From contig NZ_RBLU01000003.1 in the NCBI RefSeq assembly GCF_003989515.1, positions 17,334 through 81,333 on the forward strand: a stretch of 64,000 bases of DNA, in the 5' to 3' direction. The position numbers were made by a program, and so were the translations under genes. The stretch comes from Curtobacterium sp. HSID17257. GTDB taxonomy: Bacteria; Actinomycetota; Actinomycetes; Actinomycetales; Microbacteriaceae. This document shows positions 37,166 to 45,816 of this stretch, piece by piece (position 1 is the stretch's first letter; each line of letters starts with the position of its first letter). Under the pieces are notes generated by a model, which saw nothing but the letters and a program-made list of their open reading frames with translations, made no database searches and was not told the DNA's origin.

Positions 37166-37587
37166 CGGAGTCGCTCGCCGACGGGTACCGGCTCGTGGTC
37201 GGGCCGCCGCCGCTGGACGACTACCTGCGCCTGCGGCGGGACTCCGGCCTGTCCCCGAAGAACGCGGAGCAGGGCGCGGGCGCGATCGCGGGCAGCTGGT
37301 CCGCCGTGCACGTGGTCGACGGTCAGGACGTGCCCGTCGCGATGGGCCGCACGATCGGCGACGGCGGGTGGTACTTCCACATCGCGGACATCGCCACCGA
37401 CCCGGGTCACCAGCGCCGGGGGCTCGGCAGGGTCGTCGTCGAGTGGCTCGTGGCGGACATCCGGGCGCGGGCGCCCGAGGGGGCCTACATCACGCTCGTC
37501 GGGGATCCGCCCGGGCAGCGGCTGTACCGGTCACTCGGGTTCGAGGACGTGGCACCGAGCCTGGGGATGGCGCTGCCGCTGCGCTGA
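37162..37587 (+). CDS. GNAT family N-acetyltransferase
   Basis: GTG at 37162 overlaps the lactonase stop (GTGA), giving 141 residues. The acetyl-CoA loop HQRRGLGRVV lies near residue 91 after the beta-strand IADIATDPG, and LYRSLGFEDV near the C-terminus is the usual last strand. The insert SGLSPKNAEQGAGAIAGSWS near residue 26 is common in a subgroup of small GNATs. Substrate unknown. Confidence 0.9.
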   Translation: MTESLADGYRLVVGPPPLDDYLRLRRDSGLSPKNAEQGAGAIAGSWSAVHVVDGQDVPVAMGRTIGDGGWYFHIADIATDPGHQRRGLGRVVVEWLVADIRARAPEGAYITLVGDPPGQRLYRSLGFEDVAPSLGMALPLR

Positions 37588-37646
37588 CGGTCGAGCGTCC
37601 GGCGCTGCTGCTGTCGCGTGTGTTCGTGTGGGCGTGCCGGTGAGGG

Positions 37647-38567
37647 TCAGCCGTGCACGACGTTGGCGAACGGCCGACCCGCTGCCAGCGCGGACACCTG
37701 CCCCCGCACGAGCTCGAGGGTCCGCGGCACGCTGAGGTCCGTGTTCCCGCCGACGTGCGGCGTCAGCACGGTGTTCGGGGTCGTCCAGAGCGGATGCCCG
37801 GCGGGGAGCGGCTCCGGGTCGGTGACGTCGAGCGCTGCCGACAGTCGGCCGCGCTGGAGTTCCGCCACGAGGGCATCGGTGTCGACGACCCGCCCACGGG
37901 CGACGTTCACCACGAGGGCGCCGTCGGGCAGTGCGGCGAGCAGATCGGCGTCGACCAGGTGCTCGGTCTCGTCGGTGAGCGGCGTGATGAGCACGAGGAC
38001 GTCCGTCCGGGCCGCGAGTCCCGGGAGGTCCCCGAAGGCGTGCACGTGTCGACCGTCCTGCTCCCGCGCGGTGCGGGCCACGACGGTGACGTCGCACCGC
38101 AACGCCTCGAAGCGCGTGGCGATCGCAGCTCCGATCGCGCCGTACCCGACGACCGTCACCCGACGGTCGGCGAGCGACCGGGTGGTGCGGGCGTCCCACA
38201 CGCCGGCGGCGCGGTCGGTCTGGAACGTGTGGATCTCGCGGAGCGACGTCAACGCGAGTCCGACCGCGAGCTCGGCCGTCTCGTCGTCGTGGATGCCCCG
38301 GCCGTTCGCGACCTGCGCGTGCGCCGGAGCGTGCGGCAGCGCGTGCTCGTACCCGGCGCTCGGCAGTTGCAGGAGCCGGAGGTTCGGCAGGTCGTGCACG
38401 TACTGCCACCGGTGGCGACCCGCGAAGTAGAACGGCAGCAGCGTGATCGCCACGTCACCGGGCCGGTCGTATGGGCCTTCGACGTCCCAGACGTCGAGCT
38501 CGACGCCGTCCGGCACGGGGCCGAACCGCTCGACGAGCTCCGCGAAGGGCAGGGTCACGATCGGCAT
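37647..38567 (-). CDS. D-isomer-specific 2-hydroxyacid dehydrogenase
   Basis: A 306-residue NAD(P)-dependent enzyme. The dinucleotide loop VVGYGAIGAAIATR is near residue 140. The catalytic Arg lies in NVARGRVVD (about 222), the Glu in DVTDPEPLPAGHPLW (about 248) and the His in LTPHVGG (about 270). It lacks the catalytic-domain features of SerA, so it is more likely a glyoxylate/hydroxypyruvate reductase-like enzyme. It converges with the GNAT gene without a clear terminator. Confidence 0.9.
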   Translation of the reverse strand: MPIVTLPFAELVERFGPVPDGVELDVWDVEGPYDRPGDVAITLLPFYFAGRHRWQYVHDLPNLRLLQLPSAGYEHALPHAPAHAQVANGRGIHDDETAELAVGLALTSLREIHTFQTDRAAGVWDARTTRSLADRRVTVVGYGAIGAAIATRFEALRCDVTVVARTAREQDGRHVHAFGDLPGLAARTDVLVLITPLTDETEHLVDADLLAALPDGALVVNVARGRVVDTDALVAELQRGRLSAALDVTDPEPLPAGHPLWTTPNTVLTPHVGGNTDLSVPRTLELVRGQVSALAAGRPFANVVHG

Positions 38568-38643
38568 GGGTGCGTGGTGCTCCTGAGGTGTCGGGACCCG
38601 TCGACGGCGGTCAGCTCGCGCTGGCCGCCGTCGGCGGGTGCTC

Positions 38644-38699
38644 TCGGCCTGTCGGCCTGTCGGCCTGTCTGCCTGTCGGCCTGTCTGCCTGTCGGCCCG
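38644..38699. repeat. Seven tandem 8-bp units (minisatellite)
   Basis: Five TCGGCCTG-type units (the last TCGGCCCG) and two TCTGCCTG units run without gaps in the 170-bp spacer between the dehydrogenase start and the purL end. A unit of 8 bp would shift frame in coding DNA but is harmless here. Confidence 0.8.
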
Positions 38700-38713
38700 T
38701 CCCCTGTCGCCAG

Positions 38714-38753
38714 GGTGTCAGCCGTCGGCGGGCGGTGTCAGCTGTCGGTGCGC
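38714..38753. repeat. Stop-codon-spanning tandem repeat, purL 3' end
   Basis: GGTGTCAGCCGTCGGCGGGC (38714-38733) and GGTGTCAGCTGTCGGTGCGC (38734-38753) agree at 17 of 20 positions. The second copy contains the purL stop (TCA at 38738-38740 on this strand), so the first is a downstream duplicate of the gene end. Confidence 0.55.
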
Positions 38754-41161
38754 GGCGAGAACGAGCCGTGGTCGTCGAGCGGCCCGCGCCCGACGTAGCC
38801 CTCGATGACGTCCTCGACGATCACGTCACCGAAGCGAGCCGGCAGCGTCGCGCCGTGCGTCCCACGGAGCTCGTCGATCGACGCCTCGAACGCGCCCTGC
38901 ACCTCGAGCGTGCCGGACGAGGCGTCCGTCACACCGATGCGCAGCACCGGGAAGCCCCGGCCGTCGCACAGGCCCTGGAAGCGAACGTCGTCCTCGCGGC
39001 GCACGGTCACGATGACACGGCCCGTCGACTCGGAGAACAGTGCGGTCGCCGTGTCGACGCCGTCGCGCTCCTCGAGCTCGTCGAGCACCACGCGGACGCC
39101 GATGCCGAAGCGCAGCACGGACTCGGCGAGGGACTGGCCGAGGCCGCCGTCCGCCAGGTCGTGGGCGCTCGTGAGCAGCTGCTCGCCCGACGCTGCCTGC
39201 AGGAGCTCGGCCAGGGCCTTCTCCTGCGCGAGGTCGACCGCCGGCGGACGGCCGCCGAGGTGCCCGTGCACGGTGCCGGCCCACGCGGAGCCGTCGAGCT
39301 CGAGGCTCGTCGTGCCCAGCAGGTAGACGTTGTGGCCGTCGTCCTGCCAGCCCGAGGGCACGCGCAGGGCGACGTCGTCGATGATGCCGAGCACGCCGAC
39401 CACAGGGGTCGGGTGGATCGGGGTCGTGCCGGTCTGGTTGTAGAACGACACGTTGCCGCCGGTCACCGGGATCCCGAGCTCCATGCAGCCGTCCGCCAGG
39501 CCCTCGACGGCCTCGGAGAACTGCCACATGACCTCGGGGTTCTCCGGCGAGCCGAAGTTCAGGCAATCGGTGACCGCGGCGGGCACGGCGCCGGTGACGG
39601 CGACGTTCCGGTACGCCTCGGCCAGCGCCAGGCGCGCGCCCTGCTTCGGGTCGAGCTGGCAGTAGCGGCCGTTCGCGTCGGTCGCGACCGTGACGCCGAG
39701 CCCGGTCTCCTCGTCGACGCGGATCATGCCGCCGTCGTCGGGGAAGGAGAGCGCCGTGTTGCCGAGCACGTAGGTGTCGTACTGGTTCGTGACCCAGTTC
39801 TTCGACGCCAGGTTCGGCGAACCGAGGAGCTGCAGGAACTGCGCCTTGAGCGCCGGACCGTCGGCCGGACGCTCGAGCGAGGCGGCGGTGTCGGCCTGCA
39901 GCGCGTCGATCCAGGACGGGTAGGCGACCGGGCGGTCGTACACCGGGCCGTCGACGGCGACCGTGCGCGGGTCGACGTTCACGATCTCCTGGCCCTGCCA
40001 GTCGATGACGAGGCGACCGGTGCCGGTGACCTCGCCGAGGACGCTGGTCTCGACCTCCCACTTGCCGACCACCGCGAGGAACTCGTCGAGCTTCTCGGGG
40101 CGGACGACCGCCATCATGCGCTCCTGGCTCTCGGACATGAGGATCTCCTCTGCCGTGAGCGTGGGGTCGCGCAGGAGGACGTCGTCGAGCGAGATGTGCA
40201 TGCCGCCGTCACCGTTGGACGCCAGCTCGCTCGTCGCGCAGGAGATGCCCGCGGCGCCGAGGTCCTGGATGCCCTCGACCAGTTCCTCCTGGAACAGCTC
40301 GAGGCAGCACTCGATGAGGACCTTCTCGGCGAAGGGGTCTCCGACCTGCACCGCCGGACGCTTGGTCGGCCCGCCCTCGGTGAAGGTGTCCGACGCCAGG
40401 ATCGACGCACCGCCGATGCCGTCGCCACCGGTCCGGGCGCCGAAGAGCACGACCTTGTTGCCGGCACCGGAGGCGTTCGCCAGGTGCAGGTCCTCGTGAC
40501 GCAGGACACCGACCGCGAGCGCGTTGACGAGGGGGTTGCCCTGGTACACCGGGTCGAAGTAGGTCTCACCACCGATGTTCGGCAGGCCCAGGCAGTTGCC
40601 GTAGAACGAGATGCCGCCGACGACACCGTGCACGACGCGTGCCGTGTCCTCGTGGTCGATCGCACCGAAGCGGAGCTGGTCCATCACGGCGACCGGGCGT
40701 GCGCCCATCGAGATGATGTCGCGGACGATGCCGCCGACGCCGGTCGCGGCGCCCTGGTACGGCTCGACGTAGGACGGGTGGTTGTGCGACTCGACCTTGA
40801 AGGTCACCGCCCAGCCGTTGCCGACGTCGACGACACCGGCGTTCTCGCCCATGCCGACCATCAGGTTCTTCGTCATCTCCGGCGTGACCTTCTTGCCGAA
40901 CTGACGGAGGTAGTTCTTGCTCGACTTGTACGAGCAGTGCTCCGACCACATCACGGAGTACATCGCGAGCTCGCCCGAGGTGGGGCGGCGGCCGAGGATC
41001 TCGCGGATCTTCGCGTACTCGTCGGCCTTGAGCCCGAGCGCCTCGTACGGCTGCTCCTTGTCGGGCGTCGCAGCGGCGTCCTGCACGGTGTCGGGCTTCG
41101 GGCGAACGTGGGTCGTCACGGTGTTGTCGTTCCCTGTCACTGGAGTCGTGTCCGTCGTCAC
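38738..41161 (-). CDS. purL: Phosphoribosylformylglycinamidine synthase subunit PurL
   Basis: An 807-residue small-type PurL, the ATP-dependent amidotransferase-acceptor subunit making [21 protein letters not shown] near residue 69, KVESHNHPS near 122 and [14 protein letters not shown] near 565 are family signatures. The GTG at 41161 overlaps the purQ stop; it precedes an acidic, poorly conserved 40-residue leader, and an internal GTG fifteen codons later is an alternative start. It works as a complex with PurQ and PurS, encoded just upstream in order S-Q-L. Confidence 0.97.
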   Translation of the reverse strand: MTTDTTPVTGNDNTVTTHVRPKPDTVQDAAATPDKEQPYEALGLKADEYAKIREILGRRPTSGELAMYSVMWSEHCSYKSSKNYLRQFGKKVTPEMTKNLMVGMGENAGVVDVGNGWAVTFKVESHNHPSYVEPYQGAATGVGGIVRDIISMGARPVAVMDQLRFGAIDHEDTARVVHGVVGGISFYGNCLGLPNIGGETYFDPVYQGNPLVNALAVGVLRHEDLHLANASGAGNKVVLFGARTGGDGIGGASILASDTFTEGGPTKRPAVQVGDPFAEKVLIECCLELFQEELVEGIQDLGAAGISCATSELASNGDGGMHISLDDVLLRDPTLTAEEILMSESQERMMAVVRPEKLDEFLAVVGKWEVETSVLGEVTGTGRLVIDWQGQEIVNVDPRTVAVDGPVYDRPVAYPSWIDALQADTAASLERPADGPALKAQFLQLLGSPNLASKNWVTNQYDTYVLGNTALSFPDDGGMIRVDEETGLGVTVATDANGRYCQLDPKQGARLALAEAYRNVAVTGAVPAAVTDCLNFGSPENPEVMWQFSEAVEGLADGCMELGIPVTGGNVSFYNQTGTTPIHPTPVVGVLGIIDDVALRVPSGWQDDGHNVYLLGTTSLELDGSAWAGTVHGHLGGRPPAVDLAQEKALAELLQAASGEQLLTSAHDLADGGLGQSLAESVLRFGIGVRVVLDELEERDGVDTATALFSESTGRVIVTVRREDDVRFQGLCDGRGFPVLRIGVTDASSGTLEVQGAFEASIDELRGTHGATLPARFGDVIVEDVIEGYVGRGPLDDHGSFSPRTDS

Positions 41162-41862
41162 TTGACGAGCGTCGACTCGATCACGGAGGTGAAGAAGGTG
41201 AGGCCGTCCGTGCCGGAGGCCATCGCCGCGGGGGTGTCCGGGCCGAAGCCGGGCTCCGTCGCGTGCTCGGGGTGCGGCATGAGCCCGACGACGTTGCCGC
41301 GCTCGTTCGAGACGCCGGCGATGTCGTCGATCGACCCGTTCGGGTTCACGCCGACGTAGCGGAACACGACCTGGCCGTTGTCCTCGATGCGCTTGATCTC
41401 GTCGGCGTCGGCGACGAAGCGGCCGTCGGCGTTCTTGAGCGGGATCGTGATCTCCTGCCCGGCGCTGAACCCGGAGGTCCAGGCGGTGCCGGCGGTCTCG
41501 ACCCGGAGCTTCTGGTCGCGGCGGATGAACTGCTGGTGCGCGTTGCGGGTGTGCGCGCCCGGTACGAGGCGGGCCTCGGCGAGCATCTGGAACCCGTTGC
41601 AGATGCCGAGCACGGGCATCCCCTTGCCGGCGGCGTCGATGACCTCGGCCATGATCGGGGCCTTCGCCGCGATGGCGCCGGCACGGAGGTAGTCGCCGTA
41701 CGAGAACCCGCCGGGGAGCACGATCGCGTCGACCCCCTGCAGGTCGTGGTCGCCGTGCCAGAGCGCGACGGGGTCGGCTCCCGCCAGGCGGACCGCACGC
41801 TGGGCGTCGCGGTCGTCGAGCGAGCCCGGGAACGTGATGACGCCGATGCGCATCCGCGTCAC
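41158..41862 (-). CDS. purQ: Phosphoribosylformylglycinamidine synthase subunit PurQ
   Basis: A 234-residue class I glutamine amidotransferase supplying ammonia to PurL. The nucleophile Cys is in [10 protein letters not shown] near residue 87, and [10 protein letters not shown] near 201 holds the His-Glu pair. The start is either GTG 41862, which overlaps the purS stop, or ATG 41853, which gives [10 protein letters not shown]. The overlap favours coupling. Confidence 0.97.
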   Translation of the reverse strand: MTRMRIGVITFPGSLDDRDAQRAVRLAGADPVALWHGDHDLQGVDAIVLPGGFSYGDYLRAGAIAAKAPIMAEVIDAAGKGMPVLGICNGFQMLAEARLVPGAHTRNAHQQFIRRDQKLRVETAGTAWTSGFSAGQEITIPLKNADGRFVADADEIKRIEDNGQVVFRYVGVNPNGSIDDIAGVSNERGNVVGLMPHPEHATEPGFGPDTPAAMASGTDGLTFFTSVIESTLVK

Positions 41863-42110
41863 GCGTCCTGCACGGTGACGGACACGACGTCCTCGATCAC
41901 GGCGTTCGAGAAGACGTCGGCCGCGATGTCGCGGACCTCGGCCAGCTTCGCGTCGTCGACCGGGCCGTCGACGGCGATCTCGAAGCGCTTGCCGATGCGG
42001 ACGTCGGTCAGGTCGGCCTTGCCGAGACGGGCGAGGGCGTTGCCCACCGCCTTGCCCTGGGGGTCGAGGATCTCTGCCTTGGGCATGACCTCGACGACGA
42101 TGGTTGGCAC
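41859..42110 (-). CDS. purS: Phosphoribosylformylglycinamidine synthase subunit PurS
   Basis: An 83-residue protein, [22 protein letters not shown] onward, matching the small dimeric PurS that bridges PurL and PurQ. Conserved [10 protein letters not shown] and VRIGKRFEI segments are present. It is the first gene of the purS-purQ-purL operon, with overlapping stop and start codons. Confidence 0.95.
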   Translation of the reverse strand: MPTIVVEVMPKAEILDPQGKAVGNALARLGKADLTDVRIGKRFEIAVDGPVDDAKLAEVRDIAADVFSNAVIEDVVSVTVQDA

Positions 42111-42210
42111 GTGTTCACTCCAGCGCTTGGGTGGGTTGGGTGGGACGGCACCAGTCTACGGGCCGCGCGCGGCGCGCCGGGCCGCTTGTGGAGAAGTCGT
42201 CGAAAGCGTA

Positions 42211-42240
42211 TGTTCCAAGTCGAATAATCGCTCGGGAACA
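42211..42240. promoter_or_regulatory. Inverted repeat upstream of padR, possible PadR operator
   Basis: TGTTCC at 42211-42216 and GGAACA at 42235-42240 are separated by 18 bp that include the AT-rich CGAATAAT, a possible -10. It ends 16 bp before the padR ATG. PadR regulators usually bind dyads in their own promoters. Confidence 0.4.
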
Positions 42241-42256
42241 CGGTCTGGAGGCACGG

Positions 42257-42865
42257 ATGGCGTCACTCACGCCCCTCGCGTTCGCCGCGCTCGGCCTGCT
42301 CGCAGAGGCGCCCATGCACCCGTACGAGATGTTCCAGACGATGCTCCACCGGCACGAGGACCAGAACGTGAAGGTCCGGCCGAGCACGCTCTACCACCAG
42401 ATCGGGCGGCTCGTGGACCTCGGGTACGCCGAGGCCCTCGGGACCGCGCGCGAGGGCAACCGGCCCGAGCGCACCACGTACGCCATCACCGACCACGGCC
42501 GTGCGGAGCTCGACGCCGGGCTCCGGCGCATGATCGCCGAGCCCGCCGACGAGTACCCCGAGTTCCAGCTCGCGGTCTCCCACGTCGACAACCTGACCGC
42601 GACGGATGCGGCGACCGCGCTGCGCGCCCGCGCCGAGGCGCTCCGTGCGGAACGCGCGGGGTACGACGAAGCCGCCACGGGCCTCCAGGCCAAGCAGCTC
42701 GCCGAGCGCTACTGGCTCGACGTGTCGTACGTCCGTGGCATGCTCACCGCGCAGATCGAGTGGCTGACCGCCACCGCCGACCGCATCGCGAGCGGCGACA
42801 TCCCCTGGGACGGCCCCGCCGTCCCCGACCCAGCACCACAGAAGGACCAGGACTCCACTCGATGA
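42257..42865 (+). CDS. PadR family transcriptional regulator
   Basis: ATG at 42257 follows CTGGAGGCAC. The 202-residue protein has a winged helix at about 3-85 (FAALGLLAEAPMHPYEMFQTM, STLYHQIGRLVDLGY) and a C-terminal helical dimerisation region with KQLAERYWLDVSYVRGMLTAQIEWL. This is the longer PadR subgroup. Its stop overlaps the ATG of an MFS pump gene, so it most likely represses the pump and itself until a toxic ligand binds. Confidence 0.92.
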   Translation: MASLTPLAFAALGLLAEAPMHPYEMFQTMLHRHEDQNVKVRPSTLYHQIGRLVDLGYAEALGTAREGNRPERTTYAITDHGRAELDAGLRRMIAEPADEYPEFQLAVSHVDNLTATDAATALRARAEALRAERAGYDEAATGLQAKQLAERYWLDVSYVRGMLTAQIEWLTATADRIASGDIPWDGPAVPDPAPQKDQDSTR

Positions 42866-44406
42866 CCTCCACCACGTCCGCCGACCTGCAGCACGGGCAG
42901 AAGCCGTGGCCCGCGCTCTGGGCACTCGTCGTCGGCTTCTTCATGATCCTCGTCGACTCGACCATCGTGTCGGTCGCGACGCCCACCATCGCCCAGGCGC
43001 TCGACGCCGACATCAACGCCGTGATCTGGGTCACCAGCGCGTACCTGCTCGCCTACGCCGTGCCGCTGCTCATCACCGGGCGGCTCGGTGACCGCTTCGG
43101 CCCGAAGGTGCTGTACCAGGCGGGGCTCGTGGTGTTCACCCTCGCGAGCCTGTGGTGCGGTCTGGCCGGTTCCATCGAGGTGCTCATCGTCGCCCGCGTC
43201 GTGCAAGGCCTCGGTGCCGCGATGATGACCCCGCAGACGATGGCGGTCATCACGCGCATCTTCCCGCCGCAGAACCGCGGTGCAGCCATGGGCCTGTGGG
43301 GCGCCGTCGCCGGTGTCGCCTCGCTGGTCGGGCCGATCGTCGGCGGGCTGCTCGTCGACGGCTTCGGCTGGGAGTGGATCTTCTTCGTCAACGTCCCCGT
43401 CGGTGTCGTCGCGTTCGTGCTCGCACAGCGCTTCGTCCCTCGCTTCGAGCGGCACGGACACCGGTTCGACTACCTGGGCATCGTGCTCAGCGCCGTCGGC
43501 ATGTTCCTGCTCGTCTTCGGCATCCAGGAGGGCGAGACCTACGACTGGGGCACCATCACGGGGCCGATCTCGGTGTGGTCGCTGATCATCACCGGCATCG
43601 TCGTGCTCGCCGCCTTCGTGGTGTGGCAGGGCGTGCAGAAGGGCGAGCCGCTGCTGCCGCTCGGCCTCTTCAAGGACCGCAACTTCACGCTCGCGAACAT
43701 CGCCATCACGGCGGTCGGCGTGGCGATCTCGTCGTTCGCGCTGCCGATCATGCTCTGGGCGCAGGACGTGCTGCGCTTCTCGCCGACCCAGGCCGCGCTG
43801 CTGCTCGTGCCGCAGGCCGTGCTGTCCGCCGCGCTCGCACCGCTCGTCGGCAAGAACCTCAACAAGTGGAACCCGCGGTGGGTCGGCTCGTTCGGCCTCG
43901 CGTGCTTCTCCGGCGGGCTGTTCTGGTTCGGCGCCCTGCTCTGGTCGGGTGCCGGCTGGGGCTGGACGTTGCTGCCGAGCGCGCTCCTCGGGCTCGCCAA
44001 CGCCTGCATGTGGGGTCCGCTCTCGGTGTCGGCCACGCGCAACCTGCCGCCGGCGCTCGCGGGTGCCGGGTCGGGCGTCTACAACACCACGCGGCAGATC
44101 GGTGCGGTGCTCGGCTCTGCCGGTATCGCTGCGCTGATCGAGGCGCGCATCACGGCGAACTTCCCGTCCGGTGCGGGCACGGGCTCGGGCGGCGCGGAGC
44201 AGCAGGTCGGAGCGCTGCCCGAGTTCCTGCAGCAGCCGTTCGCCACGGCGATGGGGCAGTCGCTCGTGCTGCCGGCCGTGGTGCTCGTGGCGGCCATCGT
44301 CGCGGCGCTGTTCCTGGCGAAGCCGAAGCAGACGACAGCGTGGAAGCAGACCGGGGCGGTCGAGACGCAGCCGGACGCGGCCGAGCCCGAGGCCGCGGCG
44401 CGCTGA
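42862..44406 (+). CDS. MFS drug transporter, EmrB/QacA (DHA2) type
   Basis: A 514-residue protein with about fourteen membrane helices. DSTIVSVATPTIAQ in helix 1 is the DHA2 motif D1, GRLGDRFGPK is motif A, and GVASLVGPIVGGLLVDGFGWEWIF is motif C followed by the W-x-W-x-F segment. It would export hydrophobic compounds in exchange for protons. ATGA overlap couples it to the PadR gene. Confidence 0.93.
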   Translation: MTSTTSADLQHGQKPWPALWALVVGFFMILVDSTIVSVATPTIAQALDADINAVIWVTSAYLLAYAVPLLITGRLGDRFGPKVLYQAGLVVFTLASLWCGLAGSIEVLIVARVVQGLGAAMMTPQTMAVITRIFPPQNRGAAMGLWGAVAGVASLVGPIVGGLLVDGFGWEWIFFVNVPVGVVAFVLAQRFVPRFERHGHRFDYLGIVLSAVGMFLLVFGIQEGETYDWGTITGPISVWSLIITGIVVLAAFVVWQGVQKGEPLLPLGLFKDRNFTLANIAITAVGVAISSFALPIMLWAQDVLRFSPTQAALLLVPQAVLSAALAPLVGKNLNKWNPRWVGSFGLACFSGGLFWFGALLWSGAGWGWTLLPSALLGLANACMWGPLSVSATRNLPPALAGAGSGVYNTTRQIGAVLGSAGIAALIEARITANFPSGAGTGSGGAEQQVGALPEFLQQPFATAMGQSLVLPAVVLVAAIVAALFLAKPKQTTAWKQTGAVETQPDAAEPEAAAR

Positions 44407-44434
44407 CGCTGCTGCGCTGACGTCGTCACACGGT
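44407..44434. other. Start of a 333-bp gene-free region after the MFS gene
   Basis: The region to 44739 holds no supported gene. It contains a terminator (44435-44472), two related inverted repeats (44552-44576 and 44634-44658) and a low-complexity CACGCCG-rich run (about 44688-44735). Bases 44400-44422 also contain GCGCTGACG twice around the MFS stop codon. Confidence 0.5.
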
Positions 44435-44472
44435 GGACCCCGGTCCCGCTCGGTCGAGCGGCGCCGGGGTCC
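44435..44472. terminator. Hairpin after the MFS gene
   Basis: GGACCCCGG at 44435-44443 pairs with CCGGGGTCC at 44464-44472. Inside, CCGCTC and GAGCGG can extend the structure. It is 29 bp after the stop. Confidence 0.65.
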
Positions 44473-44551
44473 GCTCGTGTGTCGGTCATGCGGCTTGCTC
44501 GTGTGGGGCAGCCGTCCGCGTTGTGCCGATGCAGAACGACACGACCGCTGT

Positions 44552-44658
44552 CGTACGACAGCGCATCTGTCGTTCTTGCCGCCCAGGGCGGAAGAGCGCG
44601 GAACGGCGGGGACTGGTGCGACAGGATCGTCGTCGTACGACAGCGCATCTGTCGTACG
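44552..44658. repeat. Paired direct repeats containing an inverted repeat
   Basis: CGTACGACAGCGCATCTGTCGT occurs at 44552 and again at 44634. The second copy is a perfect hairpin (10-bp arms around CGCAT, 44634-44658); the first has a damaged right arm. The copies are 82 bp apart, and GCGACAG and GTCGTCGT fragments lie between them. Confidence 0.65.
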
Positions 44659-44739
44659 ACCGCGCCGCAGACCGACGGCCCTACACGCCGCACGCCGCGC
44701 ACGCCGGCCGCGCCGCGCGCCGCACGCCGCCGGCCCCGC

Positions 44740-45561
44740 TCACCCCCGGCGCTGCAGGTGCGCCCGGGTCAGCTCGGCCATCTCCTCGTCGGACAGGGCG
44801 TCGACCGAGCGGGCCTCGCGGCGGTCCGTCCGTTGCCACCGCACGAACAGCATCACGAGGACCGGGACGTCGGCGACCTCGGCGATGAACCACAGCAGGT
44901 CGCCCGCCAGGTGCTGGTCGCGCAGGGGCGACGGGAACCACGACTGCCCGACGGCGTGCACGAGCGACCCGTCGAGCACGTGGTTCGACACCCGGAGCAC
45001 GATGCCGGGAACCGCGTCGAGCAGCAGCTCCACGAAGGCGAGCAGGAACTCGACCGTCACGAAGGTCGAACTCCGCAGGACCCCCGGCTCGGACAGCGGC
45101 CCGAGCACCGTGAACCCGAGCGCCGGCACGAGCACGGTGATGAGCGCTGCCCAGACCCCCGACTCGCGGACGACCGCCGACAGTGGGGTGAGCAGCACCG
45201 CGAACAGCACGAGGCCGACCACGGGGGCGACGATCGCGTTGCCGAGCACCCGGACCGGCCGCGAGTGCATGGCCCGGTCAGCGGCGGCGGACCACCGTGC
45301 CGGGCCGCCGAGCCGCAGCAGCGACACCGGGGCGGCCAGCGCGGCGAAGGTCGGCACCGCGAAGAACAGCAGCGCGAGCCGGAGCGTGAAGGCCCACCGG
45401 AGCTCCTGGTCGTACCGGCCGACGACGCCGAACTGGAGCACGGCGAAGAGCAGCAGTGCGACCAGGAACGACAGGGACCGCCAGGTGGACCACCGGGCCC
45501 CGCGGCGTCGAGCCCCGACGAGCCACCAGCCGTAGGTCACCGCGGCGATCGCCAGCAGCAC
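44740..45561 (-). CDS. Cytochrome c oxidase assembly (CtaG-like) membrane protein
   Basis: A protein of 273 residues or more with about seven membrane helices in the caa3_CtaG pattern: FTLRLALLFFAVPTFAALAAPVSLL, then GVLRSSTFVTVEFLLAFVELLLDAVPGIVL and HLAGDLLWFIAEVADVPVLVMLF. CtaG-type proteins help assemble the copper centre of heme-copper oxidases. The GTG at 45561 has no ribosome site; the frame stays open upstream and a perfect AGGAGG lies six bases before an ACG codon at 45615, which would add 18 residues (starting xPEPAEFWSTWQVDPL) that resemble a natural N-terminus. Confidence 0.8.
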   Translation of the reverse strand: MLLAIAAVTYGWWLVGARRRGARWSTWRSLSFLVALLLFAVLQFGVVGRYDQELRWAFTLRLALLFFAVPTFAALAAPVSLLRLGGPARWSAAADRAMHSRPVRVLGNAIVAPVVGLVLFAVLLTPLSAVVRESGVWAALITVLVPALGFTVLGPLSEPGVLRSSTFVTVEFLLAFVELLLDAVPGIVLRVSNHVLDGSLVHAVGQSWFPSPLRDQHLAGDLLWFIAEVADVPVLVMLFVRWQRTDRREARSVDALSDEEMAELTRAHLQRRG

Positions 45562-45621
45562 CGCGGCCAGGGGATCGACCTGCCAGGTGCTCCAGAACTC
45601 GGCGGGTTCGGGCGTGGGGTG

Positions 45622-45627
45622 CCTCCT
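45622..45627 (-). promoter_or_regulatory. Perfect AGGAGG Shine-Dalgarno without a standard start codon
   Basis: On the minus strand AGGAGG is followed by CACCCC and then ACG at 45613-45615, in frame with the CtaG-like protein. No ATG, GTG or TTG lies within the usual distance. Either ACG is used or a base has changed or been misread. Confidence 0.5.
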
Positions 45628-45639
45628 GGTCGCGAGCGG

Positions 45640-45751
45640 GACGGGCCGGACGCGCGAGACGGGCCGGCCAGGCCGGACGCGCAGAGCGGGCCGGACGGGC
45701 CGGACGCGCAGGGCGAGCCGGACGGGCCGGGAACGCGAGACGGGCCGGCAC
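45640..45751. repeat. Degenerate GC-rich tandem repeat
   Basis: Irregular repeats built from GGGCCGGACG, GGACGCGCAG and GACGGGCCGG fill most of the spacer between the CtaG-like and acyltransferase genes. Translated in one frame they give an Ala-Arg-Pro run, which is not protein-like. Confidence 0.65.
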
Positions 45752-45816
45752 CGTCATCCTCCGCCCCTCGACCCCCGCGACGACCGCGCTGACGGGCGGC
45801 AGCGGTGAGGATCGAC

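Noticed and set aside
38471..41359. A 962-codon plus-strand frame opposite purL
   Set aside because: It mirrors a certain purine gene and has no protein-like features.
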